Source: Bacillus nakamurai (GTDB taxonomy: Bacteria; Bacillota; Bacilli; Bacillales; Bacillaceae). Taken from it: a stretch of DNA of 64,000 nucleotides. The notes beneath the pieces are model-generated. The model was given only the letters and a program-made list of their open reading frames with translations, had not been told where the DNA came from and did no database searches. Below, in pieces: positions 8,387-16,949 of the stretch (position 1 is its first letter; every line of letters begins with the position of its first letter). The DNA lies in the NCBI RefSeq assembly GCF_001584325.1, contig NZ_LSAZ01000027.1, positions 1 to 64,000 of the forward strand. Direction: 5' to 3'. The position numbers were made by a program, and so were the translations under genes.

Positions 8387-8869
8387 ATGTCAGCAAAGCC
8401 AATTATTGATCAACTGAAGCGACTTTGCGTACTGCATGAACATCTGCTCACGCTGTCTGAGGAGAAAACGGAAGCGCTGAAAGCAGGTAAAACAAAAGAG
8501 CTTTCTAACATATTGACAAAAGAGCAAAAATACATTCAGGCAATCGGACAGACAGAAGAAGAACGGATCAAGTTAACTTCACAATTTCTCAGCCATGGTG
8601 AAGATAACACGATCGCTGCGTGTATCACTAAAACTTCAGGCAGTGAAAAACAGGAGCTTGAAGGATTATTTCAATCTCTTTCTGCGCTTCTTGACCGTCT
8701 TAAAGAAGTAAATGAGATGAATAAGCAGCTGACGATTCAGGCTTTACAATTCATTTCCACTGCATTTGACATGATAATGCCGGGTGAAAAAGGAAATATG
8801 AATTATAAAGAGCCGCAAGCGGCCCGCCAGCCTGTCAGCCGCTTGACATTGTTCGATTCAAAAGCTTAG
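8387..8869 (+). CDS. flgN: FlgN-family flagellar chaperone (YvyG)
   Basis: Export chaperone for hook-filament junction proteins FlgK and FlgL, encoded just upstream of both. The 160-residue protein is almost entirely helical, with long heptad-like stretches in LKRLCVLHEHLLTLSEEKTE and SALLDRLKEVNEMNKQLTI, typical of the FlgN domain (Pfam FlgN). It starts 14 bases after flgM with an AAAAGGAGA ribosome binding site, in the same operon. Identification rests on fold-like features, length and strict gene order. Confidence 0.9.
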   Translation: MSAKPIIDQLKRLCVLHEHLLTLSEEKTEALKAGKTKELSNILTKEQKYIQAIGQTEEERIKLTSQFLSHGEDNTIAACITKTSGSEKQELEGLFQSLSALLDRLKEVNEMNKQLTIQALQFISTAFDMIMPGEKGNMNYKEPQAARQPVSRLTLFDSKA

Positions 8870-8884
8870 AACGGAGGATTTTCA

Positions 8885-10402
8885 ATGCCATCGACTTTTA
8901 TGGGCCTCGAAACAGCCAGGCGTGCGCTGAGTGCGCAGCAGACTGCTTTGAGCACAGTTTCAAATAACGTTGCAAACGCAAATACAGAAGGATATACGAG
9001 GCAGCGCGTATCTCTGCAATCAACGAGCCCTTACCCTGCTGTATCGAAAAATAGCGAGCTGATAGCGGGACAAATCGGAACCGGTGTAAAAGCGGGTTCA
9101 GTGGAACGAGTCAGAGACAGCTTTTTAGATTATCAATACAGAACTGAAAACACAAAATTAGGTTACTATACCGCCCGTTCAAATTCATTATCACAAATGG
9201 AAGGCGTCATGAAAGAACTTGATGATAACGGATTAAACGGATCGCTCAATTCTTTTTGGAATGCACTTCAGGATCTGGCGACGAATCCGGAAAATACGGG
9301 GGCGCGCTCGGTATTACAGGAGCAAGGAAAATCTCTTGCGGAGAGCTTTAACTATATATCAAACTCACTGACGAATATTCAAGGCGATATTAAAAAGAAT
9401 TTGGATAATACCGCGGATCAGGTCAATTCTATTCTTAATCAGCTGAACGACCTGAATACTCAAATAGCCGCCGTTGAACCGAGCGGCATGCTGCCTAATG
9501 ATTTATATGACAAAAGAGATAGTTTGCTTGATCAATTATCTTCTATGACAAATATAAAGATTTCATATAATAAGTCAGGCGGCAACGCTTTGGCAATCGC
9601 TGAAGGCACGGTTAATGTGGAATTGCTTAACGGCAATAACAATTCAATCGGAACGCTGCTGGACGGTAAAACCAAAACCGTTTCTGAAATGAAAATAAAC
9701 TATGACAAAGACAGCGGACTTGTTGCGAGTGTTTCCTTAGGGGACAGCACCGTTAATGCAGATGCTTTTTCCGGCAAAGGATCACTTTTAGGTTTGATTG
9801 AGTCATACGGCTATATGTCAAATGGAGAGGAAAAAGGACTTTATCCGGAAATGCTTTCGGCTCTTGATGACATGGCTCTTTCCTTTGTGAATGCGTTTAA
9901 CACAGTCCATGAAAACGGAAAGACGTATACGGGCGAACAGGGCGGAGCCTTCTTTGATTTCAGCGGGGACGAAGCCGTGCCGACAAAAGGGGCGGCGGCC
10001 AAAATTAAAGTCAGTGACAAAATTCTTGCATCCACTGACAATATCGCAGCTTCATTAAATGGACAAAAAAGCGACGGCGCAAATGCGACTAACTTAGCCG
10101 CAGTGCAAAACAGCAAGCTGACAATTAACGGTGAGACCACAACGATTAACGACTTTTATGAGTCCCTTATCGGGAAACTCGGCGTCAATTCGCAGAAGGC
10201 CGCCAATCTTATGAAGAACTCTGAAAGCAATACCCTTTCAGCTGATGAACGGAGACAATCGGTCAGTGCGGTCTCATTAGATGAAGAAATGACAAATATG
10301 ATTCAGTTTCAGCATGCTTATAATGCAGCTGCGCGAATCATTACAATGCAGGATGAAATATACGATAAAATTATTAACGGTATGGGCACCGGAGGAAGAT
10401 AG
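8885..10402 (+). CDS. flgK: Flagellar hook-associated protein 1 FlgK
   Basis: HAP1, the first hook-filament junction protein. The 505-residue protein begins with the flagellar rod/hook N-terminal motif (GLETARRALSAQQTALSTVS, then NNVANANTEGYTRQRV) and ends with the paired C-terminal helix motif (VSLDEEMTNMIQFQHAYNAA, then ARIITMQDEIYD). These ends pack together in the export-competent and assembled forms, and the middle is the variable surface-exposed region. A GGAGGAT ribosome binding site is present, and the gap to flgL is 11 bases. Confidence 0.97.
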   Translation: MPSTFMGLETARRALSAQQTALSTVSNNVANANTEGYTRQRVSLQSTSPYPAVSKNSELIAGQIGTGVKAGSVERVRDSFLDYQYRTENTKLGYYTARSNSLSQMEGVMKELDDNGLNGSLNSFWNALQDLATNPENTGARSVLQEQGKSLAESFNYISNSLTNIQGDIKKNLDNTADQVNSILNQLNDLNTQIAAVEPSGMLPNDLYDKRDSLLDQLSSMTNIKISYNKSGGNALAIAEGTVNVELLNGNNNSIGTLLDGKTKTVSEMKINYDKDSGLVASVSLGDSTVNADAFSGKGSLLGLIESYGYMSNGEEKGLYPEMLSALDDMALSFVNAFNTVHENGKTYTGEQGGAFFDFSGDEAVPTKGAAAKIKVSDKILASTDNIAASLNGQKSDGANATNLAAVQNSKLTINGETTTINDFYESLIGKLGVNSQKAANLMKNSESNTLSADERRQSVSAVSLDEEMTNMIQFQHAYNAAARIITMQDEIYDKIINGMGTGGR

Positions 10403-10413
10403 GAGATAAGTAA

Positions 10414-11331
10414 ATGAGAGTAACTCAAGGGATGATCGCTAAAAATTCTCTTCGATTTATCGGCTCAAGTTATGACAAACTCGATCGGCTTCAGCAGCAA
10501 GTGTCTACAGGGAAAAAAATCACGAAAGCTTCTGATGATCCGGTTGTAGCGATGAAGGGAATGCAGTACCGCACTCAGCTTGCGCAAGTCAAGCAGTACC
10601 AAAGAAACGTTTCACAAGGTTTTACATGGCTGGAAAACTCGGAATCAAGCGTAAATTCGGCAACGGATGTTATGGGTAAAATACGTGATTTGATGGTTCA
10701 GGCCAAAAGTGATTCAAACGGTGAAACGGAATTAAAGGCAATCGGAACGGAAGTCGGCCAGCTGAAAAAACAGCTCGTTTCTATCGCAAACACTCAAGTA
10801 AACGGCCGTTACCTGTTTAACGGAACGAATTCAGATGTTCCGCCGATCACTGAAAACGCCGACGGTACATACACGTACAATTATGAGAACTATACCAGCT
10901 CTTCAGATGTTAATATTAATATCTCGAACGGAGCGGTGCTGAAGGTGAATTCAGATCCGAATTCCGCCTTTGGGGGAGTCGCTCAAAATGGTGATAATGT
11001 ATTTCAATTTCTTAATTCATTAGAAGACTCATTAAGTAAAGGCACTCTTTCAGATGCTGATTCAGATAAGATTCTGTCAGACATCGACGGCTTTACGGAT
11101 AAAATGAATGCTGAGAAATCAAACATCGGCGCACGGACAAACCGCTTGGAACTCGTTCAGACAAGGCTTGAATCTCAAGCTGCAACAGCAGAAAAAGTGT
11201 TATCGGATAATGAAGATGTAGAAATGGAAGATGTGATTGTTGATTATTTGTCTCAGCAAACTGTTCATAAAGCAGCACTGTCTGTAAATGCAAATATCAT
11301 TCAGCCGTCACTGATTGACTTTCTGAAATAA
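10414..11331 (+). CDS. flgL: Flagellar hook-associated protein 3 FlgL
   Basis: HAP3, the junction protein placed between FlgK and flagellin. The 305-residue protein has the flagellin-like N-terminal domain ([36 protein letters not shown]) and a flagellin-like C-terminal domain ([34 protein letters not shown]). The middle shows [15 protein letters not shown], typical of FlgL. It is the last gene before a terminator, so it closes the yvyF-flgM-flgN-flgK-flgL unit. Confidence 0.96.
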   Translation: MRVTQGMIAKNSLRFIGSSYDKLDRLQQQVSTGKKITKASDDPVVAMKGMQYRTQLAQVKQYQRNVSQGFTWLENSESSVNSATDVMGKIRDLMVQAKSDSNGETELKAIGTEVGQLKKQLVSIANTQVNGRYLFNGTNSDVPPITENADGTYTYNYENYTSSSDVNINISNGAVLKVNSDPNSAFGGVAQNGDNVFQFLNSLEDSLSKGTLSDADSDKILSDIDGFTDKMNAEKSNIGARTNRLELVQTRLESQAATAEKVLSDNEDVEMEDVIVDYLSQQTVHKAALSVNANIIQPSLIDFLK

Positions 11332-11364
11332 CAATACATTTCATCTGCCATTTCAGACTCTATA

Positions 11365-11401
11365 AAAAAAGCGACTCACAACAGGGAGATCGCTTTTTTT
11401 A
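11365..11401 (+). terminator. Rho-independent terminator after flgL
   Basis: AAAAAAGCGA and TCGCTTTTTT form a stem with an internal loop of about 15 bases and a T tail. Read-through into yviE-fliW-csrA is possible because no separate strong promoter is evident in the 30 bases that follow. Confidence 0.75.
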
Positions 11402-11431
11402 CTAGAACATGCAAACTGAGGAGGGATTTCT

Positions 11432-12001
11432 GTGCAGATGCCGAGATTGATTATTGACAGTGTGCCTGCTAAAATCGGTATTACCATTCAGAAGGAAGAA
11501 ATCGAGATGGAACAGCCGCCGGCCGACTTGGAAATTGAGCAGCCGCCGGCCGATTTGAAAATTGAAAGCACCCCGGCAAAATTGACCATTGATCAGACGA
11601 GGGCTTGGGAGAATCTTAATCTGAAGTCTTTTGAAAAGCTTAACGCTGAAGCTGCCCAAAAAGGGGCGGAAGCCTGCAGTGAATTTATTGCAAAAACGGT
11701 CAGGGAAGGGAAAGAAATGGCTGCTATTGAAAAGAAAACGGGTAATGTCATGGCCAGACAGGCAGCCGATGTCAGCCCGCCCGATCCATTCGGCGAATTC
11801 AGTGACTTTCTGCCTGCGCAGTTTCTTGTCGACATTGACTGTATTCCTTCAGAGCTTACGGTTGATATTGAAGCTCACAAGCCGTCAATTGAAGCCGTCG
11901 CCCATAAACCGATATGGAATTACACACCGGGTGAAGTTCAGATTGATATGGTGCAAGATCCTAAAGTAACGATTTCGGTTGATGACGGCAAAACAGAATA
12001 A
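11432..12001 (+). CDS. yviE: DUF6470-type flagellar-region protein YviE
   Basis: Protein of unknown function encoded between flgL and fliW. The 189 residues contain a direct repeat (EQPPADLEI, EQPPADLKI, then ESTPAKLTI), an alternating hydrophobic/acidic pattern at both ends (for example GEVQIDMVQDPKVTISVDDG), and a helical middle section with AAQKGAEACSEFIAKTVREG. The repeat is also visible as a 27-bp near-identical DNA duplication around 11508-11561. GTG start, six bases after GAGGAGGG. Translation of the next gene begins 33 bases downstream. No enzymatic motif is visible. Confidence 0.85.
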   Translation: MQMPRLIIDSVPAKIGITIQKEEIEMEQPPADLEIEQPPADLKIESTPAKLTIDQTRAWENLNLKSFEKLNAEAAQKGAEACSEFIAKTVREGKEMAAIEKKTGNVMARQAADVSPPDPFGEFSDFLPAQFLVDIDCIPSELTVDIEAHKPSIEAVAHKPIWNYTPGEVQIDMVQDPKVTISVDDGKTE

Positions 12002-12034
12002 AAGATGAAAGTTGTAAAGGATTGATTGTGAAGC

Positions 12035-12466
12035 ATGATTATTCAAACAAAATACCACGGGGAAATCAGAATAGACGAAGGGCAGATTATCTCATTTGAA
12101 AGCGGCTTGCCCGGGTTTAATGACGAGACCCAATTTGTTGTTCTTCCTTTGTCAAAGGATTCGCCGTTTTTAGCGCTGCAATCTGTCAAACAGGAGCACA
12201 TCGCCTTCATTGTCGCCAGTCCGTTTATTTTCTTTAAAGGGTACGAATTCGATATTGATAACGCGACGATTGAGCTTTTGAATATCGAAAACATAGAAGA
12301 CGTTGAGGTTATGGCGATTTTAACGATTGAAGAGCCGTTTGAAAACACAACAGCTAATTTAAAAGCGCCGATTGTCGTCAATAAAAAGGAAATGAAGGCA
12401 AAACAAATCATTTTACATGATGCTTCCTTTGAAACTAAACATTTGATAGGAGGAGGATCATGTTAG
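12035..12466 (+). CDS. fliW: Flagellar assembly factor FliW
   Basis: FliW binds flagellin in the cytoplasm; when flagellin is exported, released FliW binds CsrA and relieves its repression of hag translation. The 143-residue protein has the family's beta-rich N-terminal region ([36 protein letters not shown]) and the [17 protein letters not shown] segment, with conserved hydrophobic [17 protein letters not shown]. It overlaps csrA by 7 bases, fitting a stoichiometrically balanced pair. Confidence 0.95.
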   Translation: MIIQTKYHGEIRIDEGQIISFESGLPGFNDETQFVVLPLSKDSPFLALQSVKQEHIAFIVASPFIFFKGYEFDIDNATIELLNIENIEDVEVMAILTIEEPFENTTANLKAPIVVNKKEMKAKQIILHDASFETKHLIGGGSC

Positions 12467-12684
12467 TCTTATCGAGAAAAGTGAATGAATCCATTCAGAT
12501 TGGTCCCGATATTGAAATAAAAGTGATTGCGATTGAAGGAGAGCAGGTGAAGCTGGGAATCGAAGCCCCTCAGCACGTTGATATCCACCGTAAAGAAATA
12601 TACCTGTCCATCCTGGAAGAAAACAACAGAGCGGTTTCTTTTAATACTGATTTATTGTTTAATTTATCCTCACAAAAAAAGTGA
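12460..12684 (+). CDS. csrA: Carbon storage regulator CsrA
   Basis: RNA-binding translational repressor whose main Bacillus target is the hag leader. The 74-residue protein begins with [15 protein letters not shown] and includes [20 protein letters not shown], the conserved strands that form the dimeric RNA-binding surface; the C-terminal tail is longer than in enterobacterial CsrA, as usual for Bacillus. The ribosome binding site AGGAGGA is inside fliW. The stop codon lies within the stem of the downstream terminator. Confidence 0.97.
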   Translation: MLVLSRKVNESIQIGPDIEIKVIAIEGEQVKLGIEAPQHVDIHRKEIYLSILEENNRAVSFNTDLLFNLSSQKK

Positions 12685-12700
12685 GGATTTTTTTATTTTT
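12666..12700 (+). terminator. Terminator overlapping the csrA stop codon
   Basis: ATCCTCAC and GTGAGGAT (12666-12673, 12681-12688) form a perfect 8-bp stem around seven A, followed by TTTTTATTTTT. The csrA stop TGA occupies 12682-12684 in the descending arm. Confidence 0.92.
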
Positions 12701-12703
12701 ATA

Positions 12704-12730
12704 TAAACAATAGAAGCGGCCATCCGATAT
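12704..12730 (+). promoter_or_regulatory. Sigma-D promoter of hag
   Basis: TAAA at 12704-12707, 15 bases, TCCGATAT at 12723-12730. One mismatch to the sigma-D consensus. It starts a leader of roughly 90 bases before hag. Confidence 0.9.
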
Positions 12731-12784
12731 ATATAGTGTAGCCATTGGGAGGAAATATCTTCTTTTGAATGAAGCTGCACATAT

Positions 12785-12818
12785 GCACAAGGACGTGCGA
12801 AAAACAATTCAGGGAGGA
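12785..12818 (+). promoter_or_regulatory. CsrA-binding sites in the hag leader RNA
   Basis: A small hairpin GCAC-AAGGAC-GTGC (12785-12798) presents GGA in its loop, the classic CsrA target. The second site is the Shine-Dalgarno itself (AGGGAGGA, 12811-12818). CsrA bound to both would block ribosomes. This arrangement is the one described for B. subtilis hag; here it is seen directly in the sequence. Confidence 0.85.
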
Positions 12819-12826
12819 AATACAAA

Positions 12827-13828
12827 ATGAGAATCAACCACAATATCGCGGCTCTTAACACAAGCCGTCAGCTGAATGCAGGTTCAAACGCTGCTTCAAA
12901 AAACATGGAAAAATTATCTTCAGGTCTTCGCATCAACCGCGCTGGTGATGACGCTGCGGGTCTTGCGATCTCTGAAAAAATGCGTTCTCAAATCCGCGGT
13001 TTAGACATGGCGTCTAAAAACGCTCAAGACGGAATCTCTCTTATCCAAACATCTGAAGGTGCATTAAATGAAACTCACAGCATTCTTCAGCGTATGAGCG
13101 AGCTTGCTACACAAGCGGCGAACGATACAAACACAGATTCAGACCGTTCTGAGCTTCAAAAAGAGATGGACCAATTAGCGTCTGAAGTAACAAGAATCTC
13201 TACTGACACTGAGTTCAACACGAAAAAACTTCTTGACGGGTCTGCAAAAGATCTTACGTTCCAAATCGGAGCTAACGAAGGCCAAACAATGACTTTGTCT
13301 ATCAATAAGATGGATTCTGAAAGCTTAAAAGTCGGTACGACTTATACAGTTCAAGCAGATGGATCACTTAAATCAGGTGATGGAAACAGCACTGCTGCTT
13401 GGTCAGATGAAGTAAAAGACCCAACTTCTGGTGAAGTCACAAAAGCAGCTGGATATTATGATACTAAAGGAAATATTGTAGGAACTGAAAAATTACAAGA
13501 AGGCGATAAATTATCTAAAGGTATCGACATCTCATCTTCTGCTAAAGCTGCGTCTTCAGCTCTTACAACAATCAAAACAGCTATCGACACAGTATCTAGC
13601 GAGCGTGCTAAACTTGGTGCGGTTCAAAACCGTTTAGAGCACACAATCAACAATCTTGGTACTTCTTCTGAGAACCTGACATCTGCTGAATCACGTATCC
13701 GTGATGTAGACATGGCTTCTGAGATGATGGAGTACACGAAAAACAACATTCTTACTCAAGCTTCTCAAGCAATGCTTGCGCAAGCTAACCAACAGCCTCA
13801 GCAAGTTCTTCAATTGCTTAAAGGTTAA
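12827..13828 (+). CDS. hag: Flagellin Hag
   Basis: Major filament protein. The conserved N-terminal D0/D1 region (MRINHNIAALNTSRQLNAGS, SGLRINRAGDDAAGLAISEK) and the C-terminal D1/D0 region (SAESRIRDVDMASEMMEYTK, ILTQASQAMLAQANQQPQQV) flank a variable surface section at about residues 165-235, rich in Ser, Gly, Asp and Lys. At 333 residues it is about 30 longer than B. subtilis 168 Hag, all of the difference being in the variable section. Codon use is strongly biased, as for a highly expressed gene. Expression depends on the sigma-D promoter and on CsrA control of the leader. Confidence 0.98.
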   Translation: MRINHNIAALNTSRQLNAGSNAASKNMEKLSSGLRINRAGDDAAGLAISEKMRSQIRGLDMASKNAQDGISLIQTSEGALNETHSILQRMSELATQAANDTNTDSDRSELQKEMDQLASEVTRISTDTEFNTKKLLDGSAKDLTFQIGANEGQTMTLSINKMDSESLKVGTTYTVQADGSLKSGDGNSTAAWSDEVKDPTSGEVTKAAGYYDTKGNIVGTEKLQEGDKLSKGIDISSSAKAASSALTTIKTAIDTVSSERAKLGAVQNRLEHTINNLGTSSENLTSAESRIRDVDMASEMMEYTKNNILTQASQAMLAQANQQPQQVLQLLKG

Positions 13829-13834
13829 TGGCGG

Positions 13835-13867
13835 AAAGACCTTGGTTTATCCAGGGTCTTTTTTTAT
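13835..13867 (+). terminator. Rho-independent terminator after hag
   Basis: AAAGACCTTGG and CCAGGGTCTTT pair (one G-T wobble) around TTTAT, followed by a T run. Confidence 0.9.
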
Positions 13868-13962
13868 TTCTTCAGCATTTCCCCTCAGGCAAAACCTCAC
13901 ACGGAGTATCAAAGCAAGCACGAAATTGACAAAATGAATCGTCATAATTTGCAGTTAAAATA

Positions 13963-13989
13963 TTGAAAACATTTTAATCTGACCGATAT
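13963..13989 (+). promoter_or_regulatory. Probable sigma-D promoter upstream of fliD
   Basis: ACCGATAT at 13982-13989 is a good sigma-D -10 element. The -35 at the expected 15-base spacing (TTGA, 13963-13966) is poor; a better TAAA lies 22 bases away. The -10 match and the position ahead of fliDST support it. Confidence 0.5.
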
Positions 13990-14084
13990 AAGAATAAGAT
14001 CATGCAATCACGGTGCTGTGATATGATAAACAGTCGGAAATTCATAGAGCCGTCTACGACTAAAGTCGAAAAGGAGAGGTACAT

Positions 14085-15605
14085 ATGGTCACAAGAATTA
14101 CAGGTCTTAATTCCGGTCTTGATGTAGATTCATTGGTTAAAAAGCTGATGGAAGCTGAAAAACAGCCGCTGAATAAATTAAACCAGCAAAAGCAGACGCT
14201 AGAATGGAAGCGTGACGCTTATCGGGACATGAATACCCAAATTACCGACATGTATTCAACTACTTTTAATAATATGCTGCTATCCACAAACTGGAATAAA
14301 AAAACAGTGACGAGTTCGGATTCCAGTGTCAGCGCTGTTGCAGTCGGTGCTGAGCAAAATATATCAACAAGCATGTCAGTTCAGCAGCTGGCTACGCAGA
14401 CAACGTATAAATCCGCGGGCGCCATCAATTTCACTTCAGGTCAAGCCAGCACCCTGAAATTCAATGTCACAAATCCGGGAGAAACAAAGCCGTCTGAAGT
14501 AAGTGTCACTATTTCTGCAACCGACACGATTGATGATGTAGTTTCTAAACTGAACAAATCCGGACTTGGTGTCACGGCTTTAAAAGAAAAGATTTCTAAC
14601 GGTACGGATTATGTGGATACGATCGCGCTGACTTCTAATAAAACAGGGGAAGGATTTACTCTTTCTGCAGGAGATGATACGACAAAAAGCTTTTTGAAGG
14701 ATCAGCTCGGTTTTGCCGTGGATGATACGACAAATGAACTGACGGCAAACGCGGAAGGTAAAAACGCGAAGTTTACGTTTAACGGTCTTGAGATGACGAA
14801 AACGTCAAATGACTTCACGATCAACGGAATCAAATATACGTTAAACAGCGTAACAGAAAACAATAAAACGGTTACGATTAACAGCACGACTGATACGGAC
14901 GGTATTTTTAATAATATTAAAGATTTTGTTGATAAATACAACACGTTAATTAAAAATGTAAACGCGAAGGTGACTGAATCAAAGTACCGTGACTATGCCC
15001 CCTTAACCGATGAACAGAGAGAGGCAATGACTGATAAGCAGGTTGAGCAGTGGGAGGAAAAAGCAAAAAGCGGTTTATTACGGAGCGACAGCACGCTTCA
15101 AAGCGGTTTGTCAGAGATGCGGGTTGATCTGTATTCACCCGTGACGATTGACGGGAAAAAATATCAGCTTGCCGATTTTGGTATCGAAACGTCTGAGAAC
15201 TATGCCGATCAAGGAAAGCTCGTCATTAAAGACGAAGCGAAATTGAAAGCGAAAATTACTGAAAATCCTTCTCTGGTGGCTAAGCTGTTTAATGCAGACA
15301 GTCCCGACACCACGAAGACCAAAAATCCGGAAGAGCAGGGCATTGCCAGAAGATTAAAAGATACGTTAAGCGCGATGCAAACAAAAATTACAAAACAAGC
15401 GGGAACTGAAAGCTCTGTATCGACCAGCTTTTCAATCGGGAAAAACTTGAATGAGGTAGAAAAGAATATTTCTGATATGAAAACGAAGCTGGATGACATC
15501 GAAACGAGATATTATAAAAAATTCAGCGCGATGGAGTCGGCTTTAGAAAAATTGAACAGCCAATCTTCATATCTCATGTCGATGTTAGGATCTTCAACAT
15601 CATAA
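14085..15605 (+). CDS. fliD: Flagellar filament cap protein FliD
   Basis: HAP2, the cap that folds flagellin subunits at the filament tip. The 506-residue protein starts with the FliD_N motif (ITGLNSGLDVDSLVKKLMEA, LEWKRDAYRDMNTQI) and ends with the FliD_C region, with helical KNLNEVEKNISDMKTKLDDI and SAMESALEKLNSQSSYLMSM. The ribosome binding site is AAAGGAGAG. It heads fliD-fliS-fliT. In B. subtilis flaG (yvyC) lies between hag and fliD; here only 256 bases separate them and no such gene is present. Confidence 0.97.
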   Translation: MVTRITGLNSGLDVDSLVKKLMEAEKQPLNKLNQQKQTLEWKRDAYRDMNTQITDMYSTTFNNMLLSTNWNKKTVTSSDSSVSAVAVGAEQNISTSMSVQQLATQTTYKSAGAINFTSGQASTLKFNVTNPGETKPSEVSVTISATDTIDDVVSKLNKSGLGVTALKEKISNGTDYVDTIALTSNKTGEGFTLSAGDDTTKSFLKDQLGFAVDDTTNELTANAEGKNAKFTFNGLEMTKTSNDFTINGIKYTLNSVTENNKTVTINSTTDTDGIFNNIKDFVDKYNTLIKNVNAKVTESKYRDYAPLTDEQREAMTDKQVEQWEEKAKSGLLRSDSTLQSGLSEMRVDLYSPVTIDGKKYQLADFGIETSENYADQGKLVIKDEAKLKAKITENPSLVAKLFNADSPDTTKTKNPEEQGIARRLKDTLSAMQTKITKQAGTESSVSTSFSIGKNLNEVEKNISDMKTKLDDIETRYYKKFSAMESALEKLNSQSSYLMSMLGSSTS

Positions 15606-15624
15606 TTTTGGAGGTTTAATAAAA

Positions 15625-16026
15625 ATGGCAATAAATAATCCCTTTGCTGCTTATCAGCAAACATCCGTCTATACAGCTGCCCCCGAAGAGCTTACACTCA
15701 TGCTTTATAACGGATGTCTGCGTTTTATCAAATTGGCCAAGCAGGCCATGAAGCAGAAAAACCCTGAAGCCAAAAATGAAAATATCGTGAAGGCGCAAAA
15801 CATCATTCAAGAGCTCAGTCTTACGTTAAACCGGGAGATTGAAATTTCTGAGCAGATGTCATCTATTTATGATTACATCCGGCGCCGTTTGATCGAAGCG
15901 AACGTGCAGAATAACGAGGGTTTTTTAGATGAGGCAGAAAAACTTGTTACTGATTTTCGCGATACGTGGAAGCAGGCCATGCAGACTGAGCGGAAAAATA
16001 ACCATGGCACAGGCGGTCTTGCCTGA
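15625..16026 (+). CDS. fliS: Flagellin export chaperone FliS
   Basis: FliS binds the C-terminus of flagellin, prevents premature polymerisation and works with FliW and CsrA in flagellin homeostasis. The 133-residue all-helical protein shows the family motifs NPFAAYQQTSVYTAAPEELT and LMLYNGCLRFIKLAKQAM, with SSIYDYIRRRLIEANVQN. A GGAGG ribosome binding site lies before ATG. Its stop codon overlaps the fliT start (TGATG), implying coupled translation. Confidence 0.96.
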   Translation: MAINNPFAAYQQTSVYTAAPEELTLMLYNGCLRFIKLAKQAMKQKNPEAKNENIVKAQNIIQELSLTLNREIEISEQMSSIYDYIRRRLIEANVQNNEGFLDEAEKLVTDFRDTWKQAMQTERKNNHGTGGLA

Positions 16027-16370
16027 TGAACAACAGTATCTTCTCTCTATATAACGAAACGAAGGACATGTACTCCGCGTTAAAAGGCGCTCCGGAAAGC
16101 GACAGCCTCGTAGAAAGCATCACGGCGTTTACGGAGAAAAGGGAGGGGATGCTCGCGTCCATAAGGCCGCCTTTCTCCGCAGAAGAAAAAGCGATGCTGC
16201 AGCAGGTGGCGGCTTGGGACCGCCTGATTACAGACGAAGTGAAAAGAGTTCAAGAGATTGTCAGAAATGAAATCAAGATGCTTAAGAAAAAACGTGTCTA
16301 CCACAACACGTATTTTAATCCGTATCATCAAACAACGAGTGACGGCCGTTATTACGACAAACGTAAATAG
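16026..16370 (+). CDS. fliT: Flagellar protein FliT
   Basis: Third gene of the fliDST operon; in B. subtilis FliT is a chaperone for the cap protein FliD. The 114-residue helical protein has SLYNETKDMYSALKG at the start and a long basic helix (LITDEVKRVQEIVRNEIKML then KKKRV) followed by a polar tail. Sequence conservation in this family is low, so assignment rests mainly on length, helical character and order. Its start overlaps the fliS stop by one base. Confidence 0.85.
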   Translation: MNNSIFSLYNETKDMYSALKGAPESDSLVESITAFTEKREGMLASIRPPFSAEEKAMLQQVAAWDRLITDEVKRVQEIVRNEIKMLKKKRVYHNTYFNPYHQTTSDGRYYDKRK

Positions 16371-16757
16371 GTGAGTGCTTTGAGAAGTTTGAACGATTAC
16401 CATTTGGTGTCAGCTTACTACCAGCTTCTTTTTACGATTGATGAGGGGCTTTGCTACTTATTGGATACGCATGATGATTTTTTTAAGACGGAAGGCGAAC
16501 GGATTTACAACGATCTGATTCAGGCTTTTTTCCATCTTGATTCTTCCCATACGCTCCTTCTGTCAATTGTTGAGAATCAATGCGTGGAAATCGCCATCAG
16601 GTCATTTGACGACATCTTTCAGGATTTCAGCATGTTAAATGATTATGATTTTCCGTCTGAATCATTTCAGGAGTTTTTAAAAAACAGCTTTTTGCCCCAT
16701 TATAAGCTGTGGATGGAGCAGACCCACCACTGTATCAAACCGTATGTCATCCACTAG
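16371..16757 (+). CDS. Unknown protein, fourth gene of the fliD operon
   Basis: I do not recognise this gene. It starts immediately after the fliT stop (TAG-GTG); a TTG at 16380 preceded by AGGTGAG is an alternative start. The 128-residue product is acidic and rich in Phe, Tyr, Leu and His, with predicted helices (HLVSAYYQLLFTIDEGLCYL, FQEFLKNSFLPHYKLWMEQT) and no signal peptide. A terminator overlaps its stop codon, so it is the last gene of the fliDST transcript. I recall no counterpart at this place in B. subtilis 168. A flagellar chaperone-like or regulatory role is only suggested by context. Confidence 0.7.
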   Translation: MSALRSLNDYHLVSAYYQLLFTIDEGLCYLLDTHDDFFKTEGERIYNDLIQAFFHLDSSHTLLLSIVENQCVEIAIRSFDDIFQDFSMLNDYDFPSESFQEFLKNSFLPHYKLWMEQTHHCIKPYVIH

Positions 16758-16784
16758 ACCTGCTGCAATCCGGCAGGTCTTTTG
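16756..16784 (+). terminator. Rho-independent terminator ending the fliDST operon
   Basis: AGACCTGC and GCAGGTCT (16756-16763, 16773-16780) form an 8-bp stem, followed by TTTT. The left arm overlaps the stop codon of the preceding gene. Confidence 0.85.
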
Positions 16785-16881
16785 CCTGCATGTTTTGCAT
16801 ATACTTGTAACTCTGCTGAGGGCAGTCAGGCAAAACCGACACCATTCGTCATCGTTCACTGATTTTACACAATATTTTTTC

Positions 16882-16907
16882 GTTTCGGCAGGGATCATAA
16901 AGGGTAA
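16882..16907 (+). promoter_or_regulatory. Sigma-B-type promoter of hpf
   Basis: GTTTCG at 16882-16887, 14 bases, GGGTAA at 16902-16907, close to the general stress consensus (GTTTAA, GGGTAT). B. subtilis yvyD/hpf is known to be sigma-B controlled, with an additional sigma-H input that I could not confirm here. Confidence 0.75.
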
Positions 16908-16949
16908 TAGAGAAATAGATACATATCCTTAGATAAAGGGAGGCGTTCT

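Noticed and set aside
11432-11565. Short direct repeats in yviE as a CRISPR-like or mobile repeat
   Set aside because: Only two near-identical 27-base units inside a coding region, encoding a peptide repeat.
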